A stretch of DNA of 64,000 bases from Arthrobacter celericrescens (GTDB lineage: Bacteria > Actinomycetota > Actinomycetes > Actinomycetales > Micrococcaceae), in NCBI RefSeq assembly GCF_003614925.1, contig NZ_QYLP01000031.1:142278-206277 (forward strand). Direction: 5' to 3'. This document shows, in pieces, positions 34,096 to 42,069 of the stretch. Under the pieces are notes generated by a model that did not search any database, was not told the DNA's origin, and worked only from the letters and a program-made list of their open reading frames with translations. The position numbers were made by a program, and so were the translations under genes. Numbering within the stretch: position 1 is the stretch's first letter; every line of letters starts with the position of its first letter.

Positions 34096-37000
34096 CTGAG
34101 CGGTAGCAGGCTTCACCAGCATCCGTCCGGCCGCAAGTTCCAGGCGGTCGTCGCCGGGGCCGATGTCAGCAGGATTGTGGGTCACCAGCACCACAGTGTG
34201 GTCCTGCAGCCCGGCCCGCAGTTCTGCCATCATGACGGCGGCGGTTCCGGCGTCGAGGTGGGCGGTGGGCTCGTCGAGCAGCAGCACGTCCGCGCCGCTG
34301 AGGAGTGTCCGCGCCATGGCCAGGCGCTGGCGTTCGCCTCCGCTGAGGAAGGAGCCGGACGGCCCGATCCTGCTGTCCAGCCCGTCAGGCAGCGCGGCCA
34401 CGAGCGTGGACAGCCCGACGGCGGCCAGCGCCTGGTGCATCTGCGTTTCGTCCGCCTTCTTCCCGGCCGGGCGGGCCAGCAGCAGGTTCCCGCGGATGGT
34501 CGAGTCGAAGAGGTGGGCCTCCTGGGGGCACCAGGCCGCCTTGCCGCTGAGCCGTACCGTGCCCGCTGACGGTGGCAGGAAGCCGAGCAGCACCGACAGC
34601 AGGGTGGACTTGCCCGCCCCGGACGGCCCGGTGATGGCGATCCAGCGGCCGGGGGCGGCATCGGCGTCGATCCCGCTGAACACGGGCGCGCCGCCCGGCC
34701 AGCGGGCTTCCAGTCCGCGCAGTTCCAGGCCGGCACGGTTGTCCGGCAGCTCGGGAACGGGCGTGGGGCCGCGGTCCGTGCCCGGGTCCGCGTCCAGCGC
34801 TCCCGTTGCCGCGATGCGCCGCAGCACGGCGGCCAGCGCCGGCGCCTGGCGGACCGCGGGCACCACGGCGCCGAAGGGCTCAGCCAGCGCCAGCTGCATC
34901 AGCACGATCACGGCCAGTACGGCAGCCCCGGGGCCTCCAGGCCGCATCTGCCCGGCACCGGCCAGTCCGGCGGCGAGGGCCCCCAGGGTGCACGCCAGCA
35001 CCACGGTTCCCTGCCCGAGCCCTTCGGCCCAGGCGGCACGGCGCGCGGCAGCCGTGGCGGCGCGGTCCCGGGCCGCGAGCGACTCCAGCACGGTTCCGGC
35101 CACCCCGTTGGCGCCCAGTTCGGCGCGGGCATCCAGCGCCGCAGCGATGTCGCGCAGCACCAGGGAGCGCAGCTGCTGTTCGGCGCGGGCCGCGTTGCGG
35201 TCCGCGAGCAGTGCCGCGAGCGGGGCGAGCAGCAGGGCTGCCGCTGCGGTCACGACGACGGCGGGCAGTGCTGCCGGGAGCAGCAGCGCCGTCGCGGTGA
35301 TCGCCGCAGCGGCGACGGCGAACGCCGAGAGCGGCGGAAGAACGACGCGCGGGATGAGGTCGCGGAGGGTGTCGACGTCGTCCACCACGGTGCCCAGGAC
35401 GTTGCCGCCGCGCAAAAGCCTGCGCAGGGACAAGGCGCGCTGGCTGAGCGAGGCCCAGAGCGCGCCGCGCAGCCGGGTCATCGCGTCGAAGACGAGGTCG
35501 TGGACCACGAGGCGTTCGCAGTAGCGCAGCACGGCCCGGCCGATGCCGAAGAACCGGACCCCGACGATCGCGCCCAGCAGGTAGAGGATGGGCGGCTGTT
35601 CGCTGGCGCGGATGATGAGCCAGCCGGACAGCCCGGACAGTGCCACGGCAAACAGCGCCGCGAGGGCAGCCAGGAGCACGGCTCCGGTGAAGCGGAACCC
35701 CAGCGGGGCGAGGATCCGGGCCAGTGCCTTGAATGGGCCCGGACCGGCGGCGGTGGCGGTGTCGCGGTGCACGGCGTCCGCCGGTGCAACGGCGCGCTGG
35801 GTCGCTTCCCTTGCGGACGCCGCCGTGGCGGGGGCTTCCGTTACGGCCGCGCCTGCACCCGAGGGGCGCAGCTCCACCACGTGGTCCGCGAGGCCGCGGG
35901 TCGCCGCGTCGTGGGCCACGAGGATCACGGTCGCCTTGCCGCGCAGGCCGGTGATCGCGGCCCGCACGGCGTCGGCGGTGACGGAGTCCAGGTGTGCGGT
36001 GGGTTCGTCGAGCAGCAGCACGGTGGCGCCGGCCTTGAGCCGGGCGAGGCCGCGGGCCACCGCGACCCGCCGGAGCTCGCCCGGGCTGAGTTCGGCGGGG
36101 TTCTTGTCAGCGAGGTGCCCGGCGGCCACCTGGGCCAGGCAGTCCCGGGCCGTCTCCTCGGCGCCGTCCCCAAGGCCGCACTCTCCCAGGTAGAGGCGCA
36201 CCTCGGCCTGGACGGTGTCGGCCACCATCGCCGGGTGCTGCGGCACCCAGGCCAGCTTCCCGGCGTCGGGCCCGCTGAAGCTGCCGCGCACCGAGGCGCC
36301 GTTCCCGCCGTCGGCCGCGTTGTCCCGGACTGTTCCGGCCAGCACGCCGAGCACCGTGCTCTTGCCGCAGCCGCTGGGGCCCGCAAGCGCGGTGACAAGC
36401 CCGGCGGGTGCCTCGAAGTCGAGGGGTCCGACGGCGTCGTGCGGGCGCCCGGCGTAGCGCACCGTGAGTCCGCGGACAGCAAGACCGGCCACGGTAGAAC
36501 CGGCCTGTGTTCCGTCCCGTTCAGACGTTCCGTCCGATTCGGAACCGAGCCGCCGGCCCGCCGGGACCCCAAGGACCTCGCCGGTAGTGGCGAGCGCGTC
36601 GCGGCCCTCCTCGCTCGCGTGGTGCGCGGTGCCGAGTTCGCGGAGGGGCAGGTAGCAGTCCGGGGCGAGGATCAGGGCGAGCAGGCCCGCTTCGAGACCC
36701 ATGTCGCCGTGGACCAGCCGGACGCCGATGAACACCGCCACCACGGCCACGGAAATCGTGGCGATCAGTTCCAGTGCCAGCGCGGAGAGAAACGCAGTGC
36801 TCAGGGTTCCCATGGTGCGGGTGCGGTACTCGGTGGAGAGGTCTTCGAGGGCGGCACGCTGTTCGCTGGCCCGGCCCAGGCCCACAAGGACCGGCAGGCC
36901 CTTGGCCAGCTCCAGGATGTGGTTGGACAGGCGGCGCAGGGTCGCCTGGGCGTCGCGGACGCGGTCTTCGGTGTGCTTGCCGATCAGCACCATGAACAGC

Positions 37001-37533
37001 GGAACCAGCGGCAGGGTCAGCACGATCACCACCGCGCTCAGCCAGTCCGCGAACAGGATCCGGGCGCCCAGCAGCAGCGGGATGGCGGCACAGTTGACCA
37101 GGGCGGGCAGGAACTGGGTGTAGTAGTTGTCCAGGGCGTCCAGGCCGCGTGTGGCCAGGATCGCCAGGCCACCGTCACTGAGCGGCGCGGCGGAACCAGG
37201 CGACCCGGCAGAGCCGTGCGGCGTGCCCGCACCTGCTCCCCCGCCGCGAAGGGCATGCTCCAGGAGCCTCGCCCGCAGTTCCTCCTTGACGCCGAGCGCG
37301 GCGCGGCGCGCGGCAACGCCCTGCCCCCACGTGGCCGCGGCCCGCAGCACGGCGCCCGCCGCACCCCACACGAGCTGCTCGCGCCAGTCCCCGCTCCCGC
37401 CGGCGAGGCCGGCCAAGAGCGAGGCAATGGCCTGGGCCAGCAGCACCAGGGACAGCGCCTTGAGCGCCGCGAGCAAGCCCAGCAGGTAGAGCGCGGAGCG
37501 GGTGGCCGGGCCGGAGGGCAGTGCGGGCTTCAT
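34093..37533 (-). CDS. cydDC: Fused CydD-CydC heterodimeric ABC exporter
   Basis: CydDC exports cysteine and glutathione-type thiols and is needed to assemble cytochrome bd. Normally it is two half-transporters of about 550-590 residues; here one 1146-residue chain carries both. The N-terminal half (residues 1-600) has six membrane helices, Walker A GPSGCGKST at 385-393, ELSPGELRRVAVARGLA and LLLDEPTAHLDS. The C-terminal half (about 610-1146) repeats this with GPSGAGKST, FLSGGERQRLAMART and LLLDEPTAHLDAG. A linker near residue 590 is Ala/Thr-rich. It starts three bases after the cydB stop, so it is co-translated with cydAB. No frameshift separates the halves. Confidence 0.93.
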   Translation of the reverse strand: MKPALPSGPATRSALYLLGLLAALKALSLVLLAQAIASLLAGLAGGSGDWREQLVWGAAGAVLRAAATWGQGVAARRAALGVKEELRARLLEHALRGGGAGAGTPHGSAGSPGSAAPLSDGGLAILATRGLDALDNYYTQFLPALVNCAAIPLLLGARILFADWLSAVVIVLTLPLVPLFMVLIGKHTEDRVRDAQATLRRLSNHILELAKGLPVLVGLGRASEQRAALEDLSTEYRTRTMGTLSTAFLSALALELIATISVAVVAVFIGVRLVHGDMGLEAGLLALILAPDCYLPLRELGTAHHASEEGRDALATTGEVLGVPAGRRLGSESDGTSERDGTQAGSTVAGLAVRGLTVRYAGRPHDAVGPLDFEAPAGLVTALAGPSGCGKSTVLGVLAGTVRDNAADGGNGASVRGSFSGPDAGKLAWVPQHPAMVADTVQAEVRLYLGECGLGDGAEETARDCLAQVAAGHLADKNPAELSPGELRRVAVARGLARLKAGATVLLLDEPTAHLDSVTADAVRAAITGLRGKATVILVAHDAATRGLADHVVELRPSGAGAAVTEAPATAASAREATQRAVAPADAVHRDTATAAGPGPFKALARILAPLGFRFTGAVLLAALAALFAVALSGLSGWLIIRASEQPPILYLLGAIVGVRFFGIGRAVLRYCERLVVHDLVFDAMTRLRGALWASLSQRALSLRRLLRGGNVLGTVVDDVDTLRDLIPRVVLPPLSAFAVAAAAITATALLLPAALPAVVVTAAAALLLAPLAALLADRNAARAEQQLRSLVLRDIAAALDARAELGANGVAGTVLESLAARDRAATAAARRAAWAEGLGQGTVVLACTLGALAAGLAGAGQMRPGGPGAAVLAVIVLMQLALAEPFGAVVPAVRQAPALAAVLRRIAATGALDADPGTDRGPTPVPELPDNRAGLELRGLEARWPGGAPVFSGIDADAAPGRWIAITGPSGAGKSTLLSVLLGFLPPSAGTVRLSGKAAWCPQEAHLFDSTIRGNLLLARPAGKKADETQMHQALAAVGLSTLVAALPDGLDSRIGPSGSFLSGGERQRLAMARTLLSGADVLLLDEPTAHLDAGTAAVMMAELRAGLQDHTVVLVTHNPADIGPGDDRLELAAGRMLVKPATAQ

Positions 37534-37536
37534 CCG

Positions 37537-38622
<1,086 letters not shown>

Positions 38623-38644
38623 GTCCGTAAGTCCTCTGCAGTTC

Positions 38645-40243
38645 CTAGTAGGCGAAAGCCAGCACGTCGTCGGCGCCCGCGGACGGCGGGGTGCCGCCGT
38701 CCCTCTTGTCCTTCTCCGCGCCGTCCGTAGTGGCGTGCGCGAGCTCCGGCATCGCAGACGCCACGCCGCCGCGTACGTACTTGACCAGCAGCCGCACCTC
38801 GACCACCAGCAGTACTGCATAAATGGCGGACAGGACCACCAGGGAAGCCATGATTTCGCCCGCGGAAACGCCCGGGGACACGGCGGCGGCGGTGAACATG
38901 AACACCTGGTCGATGCCGGAGGGATCGGGGTTCGGGGCCACGACGAAAGGCTGGCGGCCCATCTCTGTGAAGATCCAGCCGGCGGCGTTGGCACCGAAGG
39001 GGGCGAGGATGCCGAACACGGCCAGGCGCATCAGCCAGCGGGCCTGCGGCACGGCGCCCTTGCGGGTGACCCAGAGCGCCAGCAGCGCGGCGAAGGCGGC
39101 GATCCCGCCGAAGCCGATCATCATCCGGAAGCCCCAGTAGGTCACCTCCATGACGGGCACGTACTGGATTTCCGCACCGGCGCGGTCACCGTAGAGCGCG
39201 TTGTCCGGCAGGTGGGTGCCGTACTTCTCCTGGTATTCGGAGAGCAGGCTGTTCACGCCCTTGACCTCGGTGGTGAAGTCGCCCTTGGCCAGGTAGGACA
39301 GGATGCCGGGAACCTCGATCACGGCCACGATGTCGTCGCAGTTCTTGCCGCCCAGGTTTCCCACGCTCAGGACGGAGAAGCCGGTGCCGTCGTGGCAGGC
39401 GGCCTCCGCAGCGGCCATCTTCATGGGCTGCTGCTCGAACATCAGCTTGCCCTGGAGGTCACCGGTCAGGGCGGTGCCGGCGAAGGAGATCATCGCGACG
39501 ACGGCGCCGATCCGCAGCGAGCGGATCCAGACCGTGTAGTCGGCCTTGTCGCGGCCGGGGATGGCGGCGCTGCCGGGGATGAGCCGGCCGTCCTTGCCCA
39601 CGGTGTCGATGCCGTCGTGGCGGCGGCGCCACAGGTGGTACCAGGCGATGCCCAGCAGGAAGGCGCCGGCCACTCCGAGGGCGCCGAAGAGCGTGTGCGG
39701 GACGGCCACGAGGGCGGTGTTGTTGGTGAAGACGGCCCAGGCGTCGGTCATGACGGGCCGGCCGTCGATCATCTCCACGCCCACCGGGTGCTGCATCCAG
39801 GAGTTGGCCACGATGATGAAGTAGGCGGAGAAGAGCGAACCGATGACGGCGATCCACAGGCAGGCGAGGTGCACGCCACGCTTGAGCTGCTTCCAACCGA
39901 AGATCCAGAGGCCCAGGAAGGTGGACTCCACGAAGAACGCCAGCAGGGCCTCAAGCGCTAGCGGGGCGCCGAAGACGTCACCCACGAAGCGGCTGTATTC
40001 GCTCCAGGCCATGCCGAACTGGAATTCCTGGACGATGCCGGTGGCCACGCCCATGATGAAGTTGATCAGGAAGAGCTTGCCCCAGAACTTGGTCATCCGC
40101 AGGTATTCGGGCTTGCCCGTGCGGTACCAGAGGGTCTGGATGATGGCGACGACGAGGCCCAGGCCGATCGTCAGGGGAACCATCATGAAGTGGTAGACGG
40201 TGGTGATCCCGAATTGCCAACGTGCGATTTCCAAGGCGTCCAT
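38645..40243 (-). CDS. cydA: Cytochrome bd ubiquinol oxidase subunit I
   Basis: CydA carries hemes b558, b595 and d and oxidises menaquinol. The 532-residue protein starts at ATG 40243 with AAAGGA upstream. His18 in TTVYHFMMVPLTIG is the high-spin heme ligand, NSWMQHPVGVEM carries another His, and GRQPFVVAP lies near the quinol site. The Q-loop is short, as in most Gram-positive enzymes. Two TTCTAC-N5-GTAGAA palindromes lie 41-88 bases upstream, so the operon cydA-cydB-cydDC is probably repressed by the adjacent BlaI-type protein. Confidence 0.96.
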   Translation of the reverse strand: MDALEIARWQFGITTVYHFMMVPLTIGLGLVVAIIQTLWYRTGKPEYLRMTKFWGKLFLINFIMGVATGIVQEFQFGMAWSEYSRFVGDVFGAPLALEALLAFFVESTFLGLWIFGWKQLKRGVHLACLWIAVIGSLFSAYFIIVANSWMQHPVGVEMIDGRPVMTDAWAVFTNNTALVAVPHTLFGALGVAGAFLLGIAWYHLWRRRHDGIDTVGKDGRLIPGSAAIPGRDKADYTVWIRSLRIGAVVAMISFAGTALTGDLQGKLMFEQQPMKMAAAEAACHDGTGFSVLSVGNLGGKNCDDIVAVIEVPGILSYLAKGDFTTEVKGVNSLLSEYQEKYGTHLPDNALYGDRAGAEIQYVPVMEVTYWGFRMMIGFGGIAAFAALLALWVTRKGAVPQARWLMRLAVFGILAPFGANAAGWIFTEMGRQPFVVAPNPDPSGIDQVFMFTAAAVSPGVSAGEIMASLVVLSAIYAVLLVVEVRLLVKYVRGGVASAMPELAHATTDGAEKDKRDGGTPPSAGADDVLAFAY

Positions 40244-40283
40244 GGCTGTCCTTTGTCCGGCTGCCCGCAGTGCGGCCTACTTG

Positions 40284-40300
40284 TTCTACGTTTCGTAGAA
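40284..40300. promoter_or_regulatory. BlaI-type operator 1 (cydA side)
   Basis: TTCTACGTTTCGTAGAA, a 17-base inverted repeat with arms TTCTAC/GTAGAA and a five-base spacer, 41-57 bases before the cydA start. Confidence 0.75.
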
Positions 40301-40304
40301 AACC

Positions 40305-40331
40305 ATTTGTTCTACACAGTGTAGAACAAAT
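40305..40331. promoter_or_regulatory. BlaI-type operator 2: perfect 27-base palindrome
   Basis: The left arm ATTTGTTCTACAC (40305-40317) and right arm GTGTAGAACAAAT (40319-40331) are perfectly complementary around one central base. The core TTCTAC-N5-GTAGAA is the same as in operators 1 and 3. A degenerate half copy (GCAGAACAAA) follows at 40337-40346. Confidence 0.8.
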
Positions 40332-40410
40332 CTGTGCAGAACAAACCGGCGTCCCCTGCTCACACTTTTCCAGCGGCACCGGGGCCCCGCAAGGGTCCGC
40401 CACGCCGCAT

Positions 40411-40429
40411 GTTCTACTTCACGTAGAAC
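40411..40429. promoter_or_regulatory. BlaI-type operator 3 (blaI side)
   Basis: GTTCTACTTCACGTAGAAC is a 19-base inverted repeat with the same core arms and five-base spacer. It lies about 100 bases before the start of the regulator gene, upstream of TAGATT at 40447-40452, a possible -10, so autoregulation is likely. Confidence 0.75.
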
Positions 40430-40527
40430 CGCGGCCCGAAAAGCGCTAGATTTGATACTGGAATGTTGGATCATCGCACCAAGCATGGCCGGAACGGCCG
40501 TCAGGTGCGGAAAGCAGGGATGTATCG

Positions 40528-40914
40528 ATGGCAAGTCTTGGCGAACTCGAACGGGCAGTCATGGACCTGCTCTGGGCAGGCCAGGAGGCGGCAACCGCCA
40601 ACACGCTGCGTGACCTGCTGGCCCGCGATTCGGAGGCCGAAGGCGGAAGCGCCGGCCACCAAGGCAAGGACCTCGCAGTCACCACCGTCCTGACCGTCCT
40701 GTCCCGCCTGGAAAAGAAGGGCCTCGTGGAGCGCGAACGCGGCACCCGCCCGCACCGCTACCAGGCCGTCTCCAGCAGGGAAGACCACACCGCCGAACTC
40801 ATGCACGAGGTGCTCGGGTCCGCCCCGGACCGCGAAGCCGTGCTTGCCCGTTTCATCGGTTCGGTCACCGAAAGTGAAGCCGCCACGCTGCGCAAACTGC
40901 TCGGCGAACACTAG
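40528..40914 (+). CDS. BlaI/MecI/CopY-family transcriptional repressor
   Basis: This is a 128-residue winged-helix repressor. The N-terminal domain (residues 1-80) starts LGELERAVMDLLWAGQEA. The recognition region is LAVTTVLTVLSRLEKKGLVERERG followed by the wing RPHRYQAV. The C-terminal helix pair (about 85-128) is the dimerisation part, where family members are cut by a membrane protease or changed by metal. The M56 protease gene follows after five bases. No beta-lactamase is in the window; the neighbour across the promoter is the cytochrome bd operon, and three matching palindromes lie between them. Confidence 0.92.
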   Translation: MASLGELERAVMDLLWAGQEAATANTLRDLLARDSEAEGGSAGHQGKDLAVTTVLTVLSRLEKKGLVERERGTRPHRYQAVSSREDHTAELMHEVLGSAPDREAVLARFIGSVTESEAATLRKLLGEH

Positions 40915-40919
40915 CTCCC

Positions 40920-41942
40920 ATGTTCTGGACCTCATATTTTCTGGCGGTCCTTGCTCTGGTACTGGCCTGGCCGGTGCCCGTCCTCCTTTCCCGTGCCGCC
41001 TGGCCGGCCCGGGCACCCTTCACCGCGATGGTCCTTTGGCAGGCCATCGCCCTGGCCGGCGGCCTCTCGATGATCGGCGCCATGCTGGTCTATGGCCTCG
41101 AACCGGTCGGCGACAACCTGATCGCGGGCCTGCGCGCCCTGGCCGGCATGGTCCTGTACAACGAGCCGACCACGGCGCTGGGCTTCTGGCACCTGTTCGC
41201 CCTCTCCGCCGCGGCCCTGCTGAGCGCCCATCTCGTGTTCACGCTGCTGCTGACATACGTCAAGATCGAACGCCAGCGCCGGCGCCACCGCGAACTGCTT
41301 GCCCTCCTCGCCTCGCCGTCCGCCGACGGGCCCGGCACCGTGGTGATCAACCACGATTCCCCCGTGGCGTACTGCCTTCCGGGCGGTGCCCGCTCCGTCA
41401 CGGTGCTGTCGGACGGCCTCATGGCGCGGCTCGAGCCGGCCGAACTGCGCGCCGTACTGATCCACGAAAACGCCCACCTGAGCCAGCGCCACGACCTGCT
41501 GCTCTGGGCCTTTGCCGCCTGGCGCCAGGCGCTCCCCTGGTTTCCGACCACCCGCTATGCCCAGCTCGCGGTGAACTCGCTCATCGAAATGCTGGCCGAC
41601 GACGTCGCGCTGCGCAGCGAGAGCAAGGCCACGCTGATCAAGGCCATCGCCCTGGTGGCCGGCGGCGCGTCCAGTGCCGCCAGTGACGGGCCCGCCGTGG
41701 CCGCCCCCGCGGAGGCCGGGAGCCTGGGCACCGGCAGCTTCAGCGCGGGCAGTTTCAGTACCGGAAGTTTCAGCACGACCGGCGGCGCCGATTCACCGCG
41801 GACGACGGCGTCGCGCGTCAGCCGCCTGCTCTCCCCCGAGCCGCCGCTCAAGCCCGCCTACCGCGCCCTGGTGCTGGCGGCGTCGGCCCTGCTGCTGGCG
41901 GCCCCGACGGCGCTGCTCATCGTGCCGGGGCTGCTCGGCTGA
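40920..41942 (+). CDS. M56-family membrane metalloprotease (short BlaR1-like, no sensor domain)
   Basis: This is a 340-residue membrane protein. Hydrophobic segments lie at about residues 3-22, 35-58, 90-112 and 310-335, with a cytoplasmic zinc protease domain between. The zinc motif is His182-Glu183-x-x-His186 (LIHENAHLSQRHD) and the likely third ligand is Glu223 in NSLIEMLADDVAL. BlaR1 carries an extra extracellular penicillin-sensor domain of about 250 residues; none exists here, so beta-lactams are unlikely to be the signal. A low-complexity linker repeats GSFS units at about residues 265-282. It follows the repressor gene by five bases and probably cleaves it. Confidence 0.88.
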   Translation: MFWTSYFLAVLALVLAWPVPVLLSRAAWPARAPFTAMVLWQAIALAGGLSMIGAMLVYGLEPVGDNLIAGLRALAGMVLYNEPTTALGFWHLFALSAAALLSAHLVFTLLLTYVKIERQRRRHRELLALLASPSADGPGTVVINHDSPVAYCLPGGARSVTVLSDGLMARLEPAELRAVLIHENAHLSQRHDLLLWAFAAWRQALPWFPTTRYAQLAVNSLIEMLADDVALRSESKATLIKAIALVAGGASSAASDGPAVAAPAEAGSLGTGSFSAGSFSTGSFSTTGGADSPRTTASRVSRLLSPEPPLKPAYRALVLAASALLLAAPTALLIVPGLLG

Positions 41943-41943
41943 C

Positions 41944-41967
41944 CACCGCCGGACATGTCCGGCGGTG
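41944..41967. repeat. Palindrome 1 with GGACATGTCC core
   Basis: CACCGCCGGACA and its exact complement form a 24-base perfect palindrome two bases after the M56 stop codon. Without a loop it would form a stiff hairpin, possibly part of a terminator. Confidence 0.6.
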
Positions 41968-41979
41968 AAGCCGAAGAGT

Positions 41980-42000
41980 GGACATATAGCTGTCATGTCC
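41980..42000. repeat. Inverted repeat 2, GGACAT-N9-ATGTCC
   Basis: GGACAT (41980-41985) and ATGTCC (41995-42000) are inverted copies of the same core with nine bases between. Confidence 0.5.
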
Positions 42001-42015
42001 GCTCCTCGCGTGCAA

Positions 42016-42033
42016 GGGCGGACATGTCCGCCC
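42016..42033. repeat. Palindrome 3 with GGACATGTCC core
   Basis: GGGCGGACATGTCCGCCC is a perfect 18-base palindrome. It ends 21 bases before the parE stop codon region and is the third copy of the core in 90 bases. Confidence 0.6.
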
Positions 42034-42038
42034 GGAAA

Positions 42039-42069
42039 TCAGGCGTCGATGCGGTCAGGCGTCGATGCG
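42039..42069. repeat. Tandem 16-base direct repeat at the parE stop codon
   Basis: TCAGGCGTCGATGCG occurs at 42039-42053 and again at 42055-42069, separated by one base. The second copy encodes the last residues and stop of ParE (RIDA, stop); the first is the same sequence past the stop, a recent tandem duplication. Confidence 0.8.
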
